64,000 nt of DNA, taken from the NCBI GenBank assembly GCA_021442155.1, contig CM038220.1, positions 77,983,817 to 78,047,816 of the forward strand. The letters are read 5' to 3'. The translations under genes were made by a program, and so were the position numbers. The notes under the pieces are model-generated. The model did no database searches, was not told the DNA's origin, and saw nothing but the letters and a program-made list of their open reading frames with translations. The first letter of the stretch is position 1; the number at the start of each line of letters is the position of its first letter. This document shows positions 22,200-35,050 of the stretch, in pieces. The DNA comes from Cymbidium sinense (lineage: Eukaryota > Streptophyta > Magnoliopsida > Asparagales > Orchidaceae).

Positions 22200-25100
22200 A
22201 TTATAATTAATCTTTTCGCTTGATTTAGGCTTCATTCTAGGATTTCTGTAAATGATATCTTTGTTAACTTCGATTTATTTGCCTTTATCTTTATTTACAT
22301 TTTCCTTCTTTGATGAAGGTGGTAGGACTTTACCGCATCTCAACTGAACTTGAATTACCTTATCTTGCTCAGATTCTTCTGAAGACGTAGTTTCTTCAAA
22401 TTCTCTTCTTATTCTGGAGGTTTGGCCAAAAGGGTTAGACTCATTTTTCAGCTTCATATATTTCATGCGTGATGATATCAATGAGTCAGACTCTTCTCCA
22501 TCGGAAAAACATAGATCTTCATCTGAACTGTTATCGTCTTGTTGAGTCATTAAACAAAATTCAAATGTTAACTCCTCAAGATCTTCTTGCTTTCCTGATA
22601 AAAATTTTTATGGGTTGGTCGAGTCAATCTGACAACCCTTATCATTTTGGAGTAATTGATGCTAAAGAACATCTGACATCACGTAGATGATTCGGCATGT
22701 CTCTACTGGATAATATTCACCATTATCTTCTTCATTCGATTCGATAATGCAAAGGTTAAGCATGAAGTCTGCAAGCCTAAATGATTATCTTGTCAGTTGC
22801 TGATACTCTAAATTATTAATAATCTTTTGAGTTGTAGTTCTCTTCTTGATCTTCATTTTCTTAACCAGCTTCTTTGATTTATGAGACCTGTGTTTAGTAG
22901 ACTGCTCCTCGTGTTGTGATGAAGTATCCTTATCAAAATGCTACTGAGAAGCCCAAATACTTGGTTTAGACATCTCTCTTAAATCTAATATAGGTTCAAG
23001 TGGTGATTTTCACTTAACACTTGGGATGTCTTTTAGTTGTTTCAGCATTTTTATGATCTCTTTGCAGACTACCGTTTCCCAGTCTTCAGTCTAAGCTAAT
23101 TTCTCCTTCTTTTTGTTTTTCTGGATGATAGAGAAGAGGATGTAATCATCCTTGTAGACTTTCTTTTTGGGTTGACTAGAACACTATCGGATAATGTAAA
23201 TTCACCTCGTTGATACTTCATTTCTAGCCAATCCTTAAAGACATAACAATCTTCAATAGGATGACTGATCATCCGATGACAGGGACAGTAATTTGGATTA
23301 CTGACTTGATCAACTTCTTTAGGCCTTTTAATTTCTGATAATTGCAAACCAACTTTGACTGATTGCTAAAATAATTTGGCCACGCTACTCTTCTAAAGGA
23401 ATAATCTTTGTTCATCTTTTCCTCGAGAGATGGTCGCATTCGTTCATCATCTCTTGTTACTTATTTTCGACGCTCTCCACCACTTGGAAAAGTCTGAGGT
23501 TTGTCATTACCTCCCAATTACCAATTTTGGCTATGGAGAAATATCTTCTTTTCTCTTTTATAATTATACATAGGCTATTTTCTTTTATCCACATTATATA
23601 TCACACACTTTTCACCATTTGAGCTATAGGAAGCGGCATGAATTTCATTTCTTCTTGAGTTTGAAGGTTTGTTTCTCTTTGCTTATAGACTCTAGACTTG
23701 ATTATTCATCTTTTCAAATTTAACCACCATATCGAGCAAGTCCTGGAATGTTGCAATCGATGCCATGCATAAAAATGATGTCATCTTATCATCTATATTG
23801 CCCATTAGTAATTGGATCACCTGTTCTTCTTCTAATTATTGTTCGCACTTCATACTTAGGTTACACCAACGACTTATGAATTTTGTCATTGACTCATCTT
23901 TTCTCTTTTGTAGCAAGGCAAGGTCAGCAATTATTATTTTCTTAGTTGCACTGGCGAACCACTTCACAAATATAGTCTCTAATTCATAAATTTTGCATAC
24001 CACTCGAAAGCAGCTGAAGTGAGGCTGCTGACAAACTGATGGAAAAGTAGCGCATCATTCCCTCATGTGTTACCGCAAGCAACCTTAAACTGGGCTAGAC
24101 GTTGCTTTGGATTCCCAAGTCCACTGAAAGTATTAAATTTTGGCACTGAGTAAACTTTCGGGTATGACACTTGATCATATTAAACTGGGTAAGGGCGACC
24201 CATACTCACCAGCTTTTCAGCTTGCTTTGAGGCTATGACTGTCTTTATCATTTCATTAATTATTATTACTAGCTGAGCAGCTGTTACCGTTCCAAGTGTG
24301 CTAACTAGATTTTGAATTATCGGTTGAAAAGATAGTTGGTTAACTTTGTTAATCACTTCATGTGTAGCATGTACTTTAGGAGCTTGAGATATCAAAGTAA
24401 CTAGTGGTATATAAGTTGTATTATTAGCTACATGTTCATTTGCAAATAAGATAAGTAATGCATTTGATATGATATTCTTCTATAACATCTCCATCATGAT
24501 GTTCATTTGTACCATCATATCATTCATCTTAATACCAAGCTGTGCAATCTCCTAATCTTTGACCTCCATTTTTGCTCTTTGCTTTCTAGCTCAATCAAGA
24601 TGTGCTCTTCTTCTTCTTCTTCTTATATTTCTTGTTATTGCTATGCTCTTTGCTCATCCTCAGGGGAAGAACTTGACTGTCATTCTCCTTATGCATTTGC
24701 AGAGACAGCTATTGTTGGGACTGAATAATGATGCTGAGTATAAAAGCGTGTACCAGGCTGATCATTTCCTGATTCAACCATATAAACAGCTTCAACGCCC
24801 ATCATCTCTTTTTCATTTAGATCTTTTTCTTCTTCTTCTTCTTCTTCGGCAAAGATTGAAGATCCATATTCTACTTGCTTTTGTGAAGACTATTCATCAT
24901 AAATATCGAACTCAAGTTCAGGTTCCCTGAGTTCATGTTGTTGTTGATGGTGTTGAGCGAAGAGTTCATCTATATCTTTGATCATATAGACGACTTCTAC
25001 TTCCATAGTGTCTTCTTCATCGCCTTTTTTGCACATGAATTTCTGATCAACATTTCCAGTGGATCTCCGGTTCAATGTGCGGGATGAACACTTCTTCTAT

Positions 25101-26236
25101 TAAAGGACTGTGATCAAAGTCAACCTTCTCTTGTGGGGTGAATCTGATCGATGATGGGATCCCCTAGAGGATTCTTTAGGGTGTGGACCATCATGTTTTT
25201 CATCAATGATATCCCTTCTTTTGGGTATCCACTTCTGATGAGTTATTTTTGAGGCAGATTTTTGAGTATATGTATCAGATGTCACACCTCTTCCATTATT
25301 CAAAGTTTCATTACGGGGCCTTGGCCTCTATATATATTTACCCTTTCACTAGGAACTTTCAGTAGCTGATTCTTTGATATGTGGTCCAAGTGTCACGCTC
25401 TGATGCTCACCGTGTGAAGCGGACTGAGCTCGATGGCTAGTTACCAGAAGAGATGACAACTTTCTTGGTGGAGCTTCAATATTTTCTATCACCACAAGCC
25501 CTGAAATCTTCTTTTCATTAAGCCTCTATCCTTGGCTACTTTGAAAACTTTATGTATCCTATGACAGTGTTTTAGGCTATCTCCTCTGTGGTGGTGGAGC
25601 TTGACATTATTGGTTCTAGAATGACTTCTTTACTTCACCAGTAGAGTTATTCCTCTTTACCCACTTTATATTATCAAAGTTATTGTGGGTAAGAATACTC
25701 ACTTCTGGCGACAGTATCGCTTGTTCACTAGGTCGTTCAAAGGGAATCTGCTGAGCCCTCAGCTCAACATTTCTTCTTCTTCTCTGTCTTCTGGTTAATT
25801 TGCTTTATGATGAGGAAGCTTCATGATCATGCTTTCCAGGTACAAAAGGTTCAATCGACAGAGCAGTTGTACCACGAGGTATTAAAGACACAACTTTCTC
25901 ACTGACGGTTCTTTTCATCATGGGGGCTTCAGATTGGCCTAGCCTTTTGAAAACTGAAGTTCTCTGCCTGGAGAACTCCTTGACAGCGGTTGGCTATTGA
26001 ACAGATTGACGAGCCTAGCTATTAGGAGCTTCAGTAACTTGAGTTCTTCCAGCATGGCCTCAGACGAATGTACCATGAGTGGGTACTTCAGGAGTTGCAG
26101 CTACGATAGCTGGGAAACTCAAGCTACCAAATTAAATTGTAGCTCCAACATCTCTTGTGTTGATGACGACATTTGCTAGGCAGATGTTCGCACTATGCCC
26201 TAGCTGAATGGTGAAAGGAGTGCTCTGTAGATCCAT
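22200..26236 (-). pseudogene. Degenerate gag gene of a Ty3-type LTR retrotransposon
   Basis: The ATG at 26,236 opens MDLQSTPFTIQLG. Disrupted frames follow with SVFKRLGQS (~25,940), a glutamine-rich acidic stretch (AQHHQQQHELREPELEF, ~24,900-24,960) and a coiled-coil-like part at 24,180-24,395. Next is the core retrotransposon gag signature GNDALLFHQFVSSLTSAAFEW (~24,050). The zinc-finger-like region PNYCPCHRMISHPIEDC follows (23,096-23,347), and then VQLRCGKVLPPSSKK (22,275-22,550). Such gag proteins form the virus-like particle and bind the element RNA. Many stops and frameshifts make it nonfunctional. Protease, RT, RNase H and integrase are absent, because the sequence ends against the composite transposon at about 22,190. 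The long LTR next to it suggests a Tat/Ogre-like lineage, which is an inference. Confidence 0.75.
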
Positions 26237-26530
26237 TCTACAAAAGTGAAAGATGGGGATTAGTAATTATTATTTATTATTTCACCCCATACTTTCAAGA
26301 TGTAGAGGTACTAAAAAATTAAAATAATGGTGTAATAAAGATGTACTCTGCAGAATAATTCATTCGATATAGAGCCTCATAAAATAGTAATATGAATTTA
26401 TTACACATTTAAATAACCATTTTTTGTTTTAAATTTTTAAATATTTTATTGCTACTATAGCATATATATGATTAGCCAAAGATGGAAAGAGAATCTTGTT
26501 CTCAGAGTCACAAAAAGGCCACCAACCTCT
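26237..26530 (-). other. Leader between LTR A and gag
   Basis: This is non-coding AT-rich sequence in the place expected for the primer binding site and 5' leader. On the minus strand the first bases after the LTR read AGAGGTTGGTGGCC. No convincing match to a tRNA 3' end was recognised, so the primer binding site is unassigned. Confidence 0.4.
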
Positions 26531-28949
26531 TGTTAATATTGAATTAGAAGAGTGTTGATGTAAGGCAAATAAATAGTAGATAAGACACTTCCCAGAGATT
26601 TTTCTCTCATTTTGTGAGGACTTTAGATCTGGTTCTAGGTTTTCTATAGGCGCAAACTCTATAGTTAATTACCCCTCCCTCTAAAAAAAGTGAGAGAGAA
26701 CTTTCGATTAAGGTCAGTTGTTAGATGCGTAGCATATAGTAGCAGCATATGGAGTTTTAGAATGTAAGATTATGAAATTCATCATTTTAGCTTAAACCAG
26801 ATGGTTGGGGAATGATGATGTGCCCAATCTAGATCTTATGGTTTCGTCATCCCGCGTGTAGTCCCTAGTCTACTTAGTCAGAGGAGGTAATCGATCCAAC
26901 CTGATCGAAGGATCTTTATCAACAACACATGGGCTACATCGTCTAAGAAATCCTTGTAGACCTGGGGTGGTGTTTGTCTAAGGAGATAATCTTAAGTCTA
27001 CCTTAGCTAACATAGGGCTATTTGCCCTATCAAGTATACCCTATGATTCATAACTCAAAGGGAGTATATACCTGCACAGTGTAATCATAATATAATGGAG
27101 CCTTATAGGCCAAACCACCCGATTAGAGGACTTTGGTCGTGAATCGCTTCATCTGGAGCCTATCGGCCGCCATGGTGAGAATCCGCCACGTGAGATTGAT
27201 TGAGAGTGAACATATCATAACACTTTATTTGACTTTGGCTCCTTTGTGAGCAATAGTTTTCTTAATTTGTCACCTTTAACAAACTGTTGTGCAAGGTGGA
27301 TAGATTGAGTTTAGCTTTAAAATTTTAATGATTGAATTTCATTGAAGCAGTTTTTAATTGATACACAATTTGAGTTAATTTGATTTGAAATTAGAATCAT
27401 ATTTTGATGAAAGTATCCCCTTCAGTTGAAATCACCATTCAACACCATCATCAGTAATTGATTGAATCAAATATATTTGAGAACTTTAGATCCTATCAAC
27501 TCTTAGCTCTAATAGAGAATCGACGATCATAGTAATTAGCTTCTCAGATATTTCACTAAATTGAAATTCTTATAATACATTTTTAGGTTTTGTTAACCTG
27601 GACCCAGTCCTAAGACTAAACCGGGAAGCAACCCACGTAGCATCCTCAGACACTTGAATCTAAACATTCAGCATAGTGTCGAGGACCATGTGGGTGTATT
27701 TAATAATTCATATGATTTTATGTTTGAATTATGAGATTAATTTTGTATTTATTTAATCTCAGCTTAGCCTGCGCAGCCTTTTCAGACATTAAAATTTACA
27801 CTTTAAATCTCTATATCCGAGCACATGCAGGTGTATCTAAGAATGCTTTAATTAATGTCTTCTGTTCGCTTGTACAAAGTGTTGCAAATTCGATGACATT
27901 TTAATTTAGATTGTAATTTTAAATATTGCTCACACTTAGTTTACTTGTTGAATTTTTCAATTCTCCATGTTTTCAAATTCGTTTGTGAGCAGGTTCAAAT
28001 TCTTTCATATTTAAGAATCTATCTTCCAATTAGTTAATCTTTCAATTATTCATTAAGGAGCTTTAACTATGCTTGCCAACATGCTATTTCACTTCTTCAT
28101 AGCTCTCTCATAAATTTCATTTGACTTCACCCTTTTATTATATATATAAGCATAACACTCAACAAATTTCTTATGATTTAGTTTTGTATTGAGATATAAA
28201 TTCAAGTAGACTTGAAATATAAGATTCATGACTATCAGCAAGCCAACAAGTTATGCTTTTGAGTAAGCTGTCAAATAATATTCTTGCACTTATGAGAATT
28301 ATCCAGTCTTCATATTAAAGTGATTAAACCCGATTTGACTTTATTTTAAATTTCACATCAAGTTTTATGTTTATTTAAAAGTCAAACTTCAAACTTATTA
28401 TAAGTCTTTATGAGCCTAGCATTTGCCTCCCCTAATTTCAATCAAAGTTTGTTTAATTTTGAAAAGTTTACAAGAGAAGAAAACTCACTTTACCGCTTCA
28501 ATTTAAGCCATAGAGAATTACAATTTAAAGCTTGTGAGTTTAATGCCTCCCCAAGTTTTAATTAAAGCTTATTTAATTTTGAGGAATTTACAAGAAAAGA
28601 GAACTCACTTTATTAAGAAGTTAATTTTAAATAAGAATGAGTTCATCATTACTTTCTTAAATCCATCTGAATAAGGCTAAGAAAGAGCACTTGCTTGAGT
28701 TTAGAGTACTTTGAGAAAGAGGGGAAAGGATTTTAGTTCGCACTTCGGGAAGGCTTTCAACTTGCTTAAATAAGTTTTGTAAGTGCTTTTCCTCCTTTTT
28801 TTAGTTTGATGTTCATTTTAACATTTATCGTGTATTTTCTTATTTAATTTAAGCTTAGACGATTTCAGTTTGAATTTGTTTAAGTTCCAAATTTCAGTTA
28901 AAATTTTAGCAGCCTCCGAGCGTCATCCCCGCGTAGGGGGGCTATTATG

Positions 28950-29310
28950 AGTGTTTTGACTTTCTCGGTACGCCCTAATAAGCGTAACGAGTGGTGTCTT
29001 GTGATACTACAATCAATTTTCATCTCGTCACGCCCTAATGAGCATGACAAGGCTTTTAAACCTGAAAGAAGACAAATGCAAGGCGATATGTATTCATTTC
29101 ATTTTTTTTCTAAGTCCAAAATTTTGACAAAATTTCGGCAATATTTCGGCTAGGGGGAGCGACATTTAACAGATGTTAGCTTACTCAGTACGCCCTAATG
29201 AGCGTAGCGAGCAGTGTCTTGTGACACTACAACCGATTTTTCATCTCGTCATGCCCTAATGAGCACGACGAGTCCTTCAAACCTGCAAAGAAACACAAGC
29301 ATATTATATC
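28950..29310. repeat. Two ~220-bp tandem subunits inside LTR A
   Basis: TACGCCCTAATRAGCGTARCGAG followed by a CTCGTCAYGCCCTAATGAGC segment occurs twice, starting near 28,968 and 29,188. Each subunit has an inner, partly palindromic copy of CGCCCTAATGAGCG. Confidence 0.7.
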
Positions 29311-29374
29311 CACATCACACATGTTCTAACTTATTTCTTTTGCGCGTTGCAATGATCGGCAAAGAGACGGAGTT

Positions 29375-29725
29375 GAAGATGCTGAAAACCAAGAGAGAAA
29401 CCCGCCTAATGACGATGTTCCTCTCTGGTTGCAGCAAAGGGAAAAGTCAGAGAGGGAGATAGAGAGGGAAATGCCGAATATCAGGAGAAGAACCCACCTA
29501 ATGACGATGTTCCTCTCCAGTTGCGGCGAAGAGAAATTGGAAAAGTAATGAAAGGGGGCGATGCCAGAAACCAAAAGAAGAACCCACCTAATGACGGTGT
29601 TCTTCTTTGGTTGTGGCAAAACAGAATAGGAAAGGGCGATGGAAAGAGGTGATGTCGGAAACCGGAAGAAGAACACGCCTAATGACGATGTTCTTCTCCG
29701 ATTGCGGCAAAGGGATTTGGAAATT
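29375..29725. repeat. Four ~91-bp tandem subunits inside LTR A
   Basis: CCTAATGACGATGTTCYTCT recurs near 29,404, 29,497, 29,588 and 29,678, each followed by a GTTGCGGCAAAG-like segment. The same four subunits appear in copy B near 33,897, 33,989, 34,080 and 34,171. In copy C they are heavily eroded (48,390-48,520). Confidence 0.8.
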
Positions 29726-30968
29726 TGGATTAGGAAAATGAGGTCATTTGTGGGTCGACAAAATGAGGGAAAATCAGGAAAAGAAGAGGTAAGAAATGAA
29801 GGAAATTCCAAGGAATTTTCGGATTGGTTTTGTGAAGGAAAGGGAGATGACATTTTCCACTAGGGCTTGAAGGAGGATCTGAATTCGTGCGTTTGCTCAA
29901 GTAGACGGAAGAGGAAGAGAGGGAAGTGGGAGAGAAAGGCTTTTTTGGTTTTGGAGAGGGGAAGGAAATAGGGAAAAAGAAATGGAAGAAGAGGGGAAGA
30001 AAGAGGAAGAGGAAGAAGAAGAAGGAAGAACTTGTCTTGCTCTTTTCGGTTTGGAGGAGGAGAGGAAATGGGAGAGAACTTGCAGTTTGAAGAAGGGAGA
30101 GTAAAGTGGAAGCTTGCGGTTTTCTGGAGAAAGGAGGAAGAATGCAATTGAGAGGAAGAAAAAGGGAAAGAGGGGGAACGATTGGGGAGCATGGAGAAGT
30201 TGTTGTTAGTGGAGATCTCCCGTGCGATTGCGTGCGATGGGGAGGGGAGAGCGAACCATGGAGGATCGGAAGAAGAAGGAGTCACGCATGAAGGGAAGAA
30301 GAATCGAGTCGGGTCGAGCGAAAGGGGGATCCGTGGGTTTATTAGAGTATGATTTAGGGAGTTGGGTTTTAGGTTTTTTAAATTAATTTTTAAATTGAGT
30401 AATCAACTTTAATGAGAATTTTACACCGACATGATTAGATAATCAATATATATATCAATTCAAGGTTATTCCGATGTTCTGAATGCAATGGCGCAACACA
30501 TTTCACAATCGAGGTCGTTTGGATTAAATCGACGTCAAATTGGGTTAATTTCAACTCAAAATGCATGTCGCCGCTTTCGGCCGTTCGACATTCATGCAGA
30601 CTTGTCTGAATTAAGTGAAAATAATTTTATTTGATAGATTTCTATGTTTCAAAACTAACGGCATAATCAATTTCATGGAGGTCATTTGGTTTGTGTCGGC
30701 ACCTCCTAACCTTGATATGCGTGCAGACACGTTGACGACTCGATCGCTTGATCGGTTAATCATCAAATTATGCAATATGTATATTTTGACCAGTTTCAAC
30801 ATTCTGAACGCGACGACGAAGTCTGTTCATCGATCGGAGATAGTTTGGACTATTTTCGGTGACGTCTAGTGTATTTTGAGCCCCGATTTGTGCACTGTCA
30901 CTTCCGAAGTCCGTCGAATTCGACTTGTAGGCTTGACTCAACTTATGACACATATATGGAGATCAACA

Positions 30969-33472
30969 AATGCCCCCCAACAAATGTGATTCGCGCATGG
31001 AACGAGTCGTCTTTGTTGAAAACTGGTTGACCCTTTGGGCTGGCCACAAAACTTGGATCATTTAGGCATCGATTGCAATAGCTTACGAAGCTTTGATAGG
31101 ATTTGCCATTCGTATGATATCTTATTTTAGGACATGTTAAATGACGAGATTGACTGATTTGTCAGAATTAACTTGTCGGATAGATAATAGTTCGTACACC
31201 ATCTACTCTCTGCTTCAATGGCTTTGCTGAAGATCTCTTTCTTTTATGTCATTGCTTATTTGAGTTTCCTCCAACCCTAGCTTTGTGCTTGATTGGGTTT
31301 GTTGGAGGAATTGGTTTATTTGTTTTGATGAAGGACTCCGCTAGGGAGTTGGTTTATTTGTGCTTGGTCAGATTTGAAATTCCTTTTGTACTAGCTTTAA
31401 GCTTGACGGACTTGAAGAAAGACTGACCTGATTTGTCCATATTGAATTGTTAGGAAGTGTATCTATGTCATGAATCATGTGCTTGCTGCTTTGATAGATT
31501 TATTGAAGGGTACATACAGATGACCCAACCTTCCGGCTTATACTAGGTCTCTGTTGAGTTATCAGTCTAGCAATATGTGCTTTAATAGACTGAATAACCA
31601 CGAAATTTCTTTGGTTCGACCATATGGATTATAGAATTGCTTCCTCGATCCTGTGCTTTCTGCTTTGACGAACTTGATGAGGAGATTAGCTTTGATTTAT
31701 GCTTTGAGCTTGATCAGATCATTTGAGAATAAATTAAGATATCACCCTGCGGGCAATATATAGATTGATTTGAGACAGCTCTGAATTGAGAGTTTCCTCA
31801 GATTGTCTTGGTCTATTGATCAAGTAGAAAGATCTCTTGGATTTTGGTTGCTTGTAATAACTAAGCTAGATATGGTTTGAGATTGAACAATTATCATCAT
31901 AATACTGACGAGCAGGGGCTCTTTCACTGCGGCCTTTTCTTACGGCTTGTTGAGTGAGGAGAACGTCAGCAACTCGGCCATTTATAGGTTTGTTGAGTTC
32001 GACCTTTAGAACCTACTCGAGTCTTTGACTTAAGCTATGAGGGGTTGGTGATTTAGTCATTAGACTAACGAACATGGACTCTTTCTCTGCGGCCTTTTCT
32101 CACGGCATTTTGAGTGAAGAGAGTGTCAGTAACTCGATCATTTGTGGGCTTGTTGAGTTTGACCTTTAGAACTTATCCATGTCCTAGATTGCAAGATGTA
32201 GATGTTGATGTTTTTCCAACTTAGTTGATTGAAGCCTCCAAGATTGGGAGTTCTTTTGACTTGATCTCCGACATTCGATGAATTTGGGAGAAAATTTTTC
32301 TTGACATTTATGACTGTCTTTTCCTGCGTAGTAATAGATTCTTTTTGTTCCTATAAGAACCTGTAACTTAACAATAACAATTATAGATATATTCAGGGAT
32401 TTCGGCATAAAACTCAATGTCAACCTGAATCCACATTTGAATTATATTATCATTTATTTTATTTTTATTGGAGCTTTTTTTATTGAATTAATTAGTATTC
32501 ATGTTGAATTTTGTACTAAAAATTATGAATGTCAGGAATTTTTTAAAAAAACTGTTTTATTTATTTTATTTTATTATTATTTTTTTGTTACAGTGCAGTA
32601 TGCTAGCATTATAACCATTACTTATATTCTTTGATTTATCCTAAACAATTAATCATTTCTGATCATTTCAGAGATGCGTATAACCGTCTTGGATATATTG
32701 CTCAAATCATCATTCAGTTATTATTATGTTGGTTTGTTTAATTTAATACATCCATCATGATTAAAATTCTTCATTAATTTCATTTCGAGAAATTAATGAT
32801 TGTATTAAATAAATGAATAATTTATATAAGTTTTTCTGTTACTGAAGAGTTTAATAAATTATAAATTCGTGTGTAAGTAATAAAGTAGGAATGAAATTTG
32901 ACAATTTGACTACATTATTTGTGGTTTTAGATATAAGCTTTCAACATTAGCAAATGATTTTGAAATTAATAATGATAGAAATAATAATAATAATAAATAA
33001 CAGTTAATTAGCATTTGATGGATAATTAAAGTAACTAATTAGTGCACGGCATTTGCTGGTTTAAGATAGATAATATATTTTAAAAATGATTAGTTTGTTT
33101 TCATTGATTTTTCATGGGATGTACAACTTATATGCAAATATATAATATTCATGTACAACTTAAATTAATTTGAATGTCTAAAAAGAACAAGTAATTACAT
33201 GAAACATACATGCAAATATGTAATATTGATGTACAACTTAAATTATTTTGTAATAGCGTTAACTCCTCCATCAGCAACTCCGCCGAAAAGTAAATAATCA
33301 TATCTCATTTGTTATGGCCATTCTGCTTCTACATGATTTTTAATTGATCAATCAAAACTCTAACCTATTACATGCATGTTAGGTTAAACAGGAGCACATA
33401 TTAGAGGAGCAGAATAATTGTTTATACTGAGCTAATTAGCTATAGCTATCAGCTGTCAAAATTTTGGCGCTT
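30969..33472 (-). mobile_element. 3' internal region of copy A with polypurine tract
   Basis: It starts at the polypurine tract (30,969-30,980, G-rich on the minus strand) and runs through non-coding DNA also found in copies B and C. It contains a diverged internal duplication near 31,918-32,060 and 32,080-32,190 (CTGCGGCCTTTTCTYACGGC). It stops at 33,472, where B and C continue, so this copy is truncated. It differs from B and C at many shared positions. Confidence 0.6.
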
Positions 33473-33504
33473 AGATATCGTCGTATGTGATCGCGCGCTT
33501 TTCC

Positions 33505-35050
33505 AATAGCGTGAGCGGTCTGATACTACAACCGATTTCCATCTCGTCACATCCCAATGAGCGTGAGGCCTTTAAACTTGAAAGAAGATAATTGCAAGGC
33601 GATATACATATTATTTTTTTTTCTAAGTTCAGAATTTTGACAAAATTTCGGCATCATTTCGGCTAGGGGGAGCGATATCTAACAGATGTTGGCTTACTCG
33701 GTACACCCTAATGAGCGTAGCGAGCGGTGTTTTGCGATACTACAGCCGATATTTCATCTCGTCACGCCCTAATGAGCATGACTAGTCCTTCAAACCTGCA
33801 AAGAAACTCAAGCATATAAACATAAATATCACACATGTTCTGACTTATTTTTTCTGAGACGGAGTTGGAGATGCCAAAAACCAAGAGAGGAACCCGCCTA
33901 ATGACGATGTTCCTCTCCGGTTGCGGCAAAGGGAAAAGTCGGAGAGGGAGATAGAGAGGGAAATGCCGAAAATTAGGAGAAGAACCTGCCTAATGATGAT
34001 TTTTCTTTCTAGTTGCGGTGAAGAGAAATTAGAAAAGTAATGAAAGGGGGCGATGCCGGAAACCAAAAGAAGAACCCGCCTAATGATGATGTTCTTTTCC
34101 GGTTGCGGCAAAATAGAATTGGAAAGGGCGATGGAAAGAGGCGATGTCGGAAACTAGAAGAAGAACCCGCCTAATGACGATGTTCTTCTCCGATTGAGGC
34201 AAAGCAAATTTGGAAATTCGGATTAGGAAAATGAGGGAAAATCAAGAATAGAAGAGGAAAGAAATGAAGAAAATTCCAAGGAATTTTCAGATTGGTTTTG
34301 TGAGGGAAAGGAAGATGAAATTTTCGTCTAGGGCTTGAAGGAGGATCTGAATTCGTGCGTTTGCTCAAGTAGCCGAAGGAGGAAGAGAGGGAAATCGGAG
34401 AGAAAGGCTTTTTTGGTTTTAGAGAGGGGAAGGAAATAGGGAAAAGGAAATGGAAGAAGAGGGGAAGAAAGAGGAAGAGGAAGAACAAGAAGGAAGAACT
34501 TGTCTTGCTCTTTTCGGTTTGGAGGAGGAGAGGAAATGGGAGAGAACTTGCGGTTTGAAGAAAGGAGAGTAAAGTGGAAGCTTGCGGTTTTCTGGAGAAA
34601 GGAGGAAGAACCCTTTTTTGTCTTTTTGCCTTGCAATTGAGAGGAAGAAGAAGGGAAAGAGGGGGAACGGTTGGGGAGCAAGCAGTTGCAGACTTGTCTG
34701 AATTAAGTGCGAATGATCTTATTTGATAGATTTCTACATTTCAAAACTAACGACATAATCAATTTCATGAACGAAGGTCATTTGATTTGTGTCGCCACCT
34801 CCTAACCTTGATATACGTGTAGGCATATTGACGACTCGATCGCTTGATCGGTTGATCATCAAGTTGTGCAATATTTATATTTTGACCAGTTTCAACATTC
34901 TGAACGCCGAAGTCTGTTCATCGATCGGAGATCATTTGGACTATTTTTGGTGACGTCCAGTGCATTTTGAGCCGACAGGTAATCATACTTCAAATCCGAA
35001 TTCAACTTTTAGGCTTGACTCAACTTATGACACATATATGGAGATCAACA
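33505..35050 (-). repeat. Partial LTR of copy B
   Basis: It matches LTR A from about 28,980 rightwards, with an internal gap (the counterpart of A's 30,180-30,600 segment is missing near 34,680). It ends GAGATCAACA at 35,050, followed by the AATGCCCCCT tract. About the first 2.4 kb of the LTR (plus-strand left side) is missing. The open frames on either strand are repeat-derived. Confidence 0.65.

Larger units (their letters stand above)
26531..30968 (-). repeat. LTR of copy A (~4.4 kb), Ty3-type element
   Basis: On the plus strand the segment begins TGTTAATATT and ends GAGATCAACA, giving the TG...CA ends of an LTR. Just beyond the right end lies AATGCCCCCC, the complement of a polypurine tract, as expected upstream of an LTR on the minus strand. 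On the left it leads into the gag leader. Nearly the whole segment is repeated at 45,705-49,655 and its right third at 33,505-35,050. It holds no credible gene. Open frames at 29,326-30,285 (minus) are low-complexity Ser/Pro/Phe/Leu-rich and derive from a polypurine/polypyrimidine tract and short tandem repeats. Confidence 0.65.

Noticed and set aside
29326..30285. Two minus-strand open frames of 175 and 141 codons as protein genes
   Set aside because: They are Ser/Pro/Phe/Leu-rich, built from tandem repeats and a purine-rich tract inside an LTR, and they are broken in copy C.
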